A DNA stretch of 64,000 nt from JAHEFT01 sp963700705 (GTDB taxonomy: Bacteria > Pseudomonadota > Gammaproteobacteria > Xanthomonadales > SZUA-36): assembly GCA_963700705.1 (NCBI GenBank), contig CAVOYQ010000011.1, positions 62,001-126,000 of the forward strand. Direction: 5' to 3'. Shown piece after piece: positions 63,633 to 64,000 of this stretch. The notes below the pieces were generated by a model. That model was not told where the DNA came from. It made no database searches and worked only from the letters and a program-made list of their open reading frames with translations. The translations under genes were made by a program, and so were the position numbers. Numbering within the stretch: position 1 is the first letter of the stretch; each line of letters begins with the position of its first letter.

Positions 63633-64000
63633 GCCCTGATACCAGGCGAGACCGGCGGCAGCGAGCAGCCCCGCCGTGATCAGCCAGGGCAGGTAACTGC
63701 GCCTTGGCCTGACCGCTTCGCTGGTCAGTACTTTTTCCGGACGTAAGCCGGGAGCCTGCAAAACCCAGCGGCAGTTCGCAATCCGGATTTCATCGCCGCT
63801 GGCGAGGGCCGCGCGTTCAACCGCTTCTCCGTTCAGCTGCGTCCCGCCCGCAGGATCGAGATTCTGCAGGATCAGGCTGCCGTCTTCGTTTTCCCGGATC
63901 TCCGCATGGTGTGCAGCGACGCCCTCCGCGTCAATCCTCAGATCGCAGTCGTCCGCACGCCCGATCAGGCTTTTTGCACTCAGGCCGAAGGACTGGTTGA
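63618..64000 (-). CDS. FHA-domain protein with C-terminal membrane anchor (partial)
   Basis: Runs off the right edge; read on the minus strand it ends at a TGA at 63618-63620. The visible 126 residues hold an FHA domain: SLIGRADDCDLRID, AAHHAEIRENEDGSLILQNL, GGTQLNGEAV and SGDEIRIANCRWVL, the phosphothreonine-binding pattern. A C-terminal helix (YLPWLITAGLLAAAGLAWY) follows. It overlaps the end of the HEACH gene convergently by about 15 bases. Confidence 0.82.
   Translation of the reverse strand, partial: NQSFGLSAKSLIGRADDCDLRIDAEGVAAHHAEIRENEDGSLILQNLDPAGGTQLNGEAVERAALASGDEIRIANCRWVLQAPGLRPEKVLTSEAVRPRRSYLPWLITAGLLAAAGLAWYQGLLPF

Noticed and set aside
1..64000. CRISPR arrays, prophage or insertion sequences
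   Set aside because: No regular direct repeats with spacers, no transposase, integrase or phage structural genes were recognised.

Overview
The window is a gammaproteobacterial chromosome segment with a GC-rich, densely packed, operonic layout. Several gene orders match classical gammaproteobacterial synteny: yhdP-rng-maf-rlmH-rsfS-nadD-holA-lptE-leuS, panC-panB-folK-pcnB, and bamC-dapA-bcp-perM-bepA. Lineage below class cannot be settled by eye. A sulfur-oxidiser-type dsrEFH-dsrC set and a Vibrio/Shewanella-type TonB operon would fit a marine or sediment Chromatiales- or Woeseiales-like lineage, but that is inference. More than 30 single-base frameshifts interrupt otherwise well-conserved proteins. 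They are concentrated at about 35-47 kb and look like uncorrected long-read consensus errors rather than gene death.

Layout. 1-16.7 kb (mostly minus strand): envelope, RNA-metabolism and cofactor genes, plus a divergent HerA-like ATPase. 16.8-25 kb: tRNA-Glu(CTC), a 7Fe ferredoxin, bamC-dapA, a PrxQ peroxiredoxin, a PIN-PhoH ATPase, a PerM-type transporter, a FadL-like outer-membrane protein and a four-gene dsrEFH-dsrC/tus-type sulfur relay operon. 25-34.9 kb: bepA, then phoB-phoR-pstS-porin and ppx-epmA. 34.9-37 kb: a CpxAR-like two-component pair. 37-47.3 kb: a secreted right-handed beta-helix protein, divergent from a seven-gene TonB operon (DUF3450, TtpC-type ExbB, ExbB, ExbD, TonB, TPR protein, TonB-dependent receptor). 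47.3-52.8 kb: pstC-pstA-pstB-phoU on the minus strand. 52.9-64 kb: a D,D-carboxypeptidase, a SecB-like protein, an AlkA glycosylase, a GldA/GldF/GldG/DUF4340-type ABC operon, an M14 desuccinylase-like enzyme, a small PspB-like protein, a LuxR-type two-component pair, a HEACH-motif protein and a partial FHA-domain gene at the right edge.

The most interesting unit is 26.6-52.8 kb. Six sites match the PhoB half-site CTGTCAT, mostly repeated at an 11-bp period. They precede phoB, pstS, the porin, the beta-helix gene, the TonB operon and the pst operon. Together they suggest one PhoB regulon that includes the sensor (PhoBR/PhoU), the inner-membrane ABC importer (PstSCAB), an outer-membrane porin and a dedicated energised TonB/ExbBD outer-membrane uptake machine with its own receptor and a secreted beta-helix protein. 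The reading that this is a phosphate-starvation TonB system for a phosphorus-containing ligand rests on the operator sites and context; the ligand is unknown.
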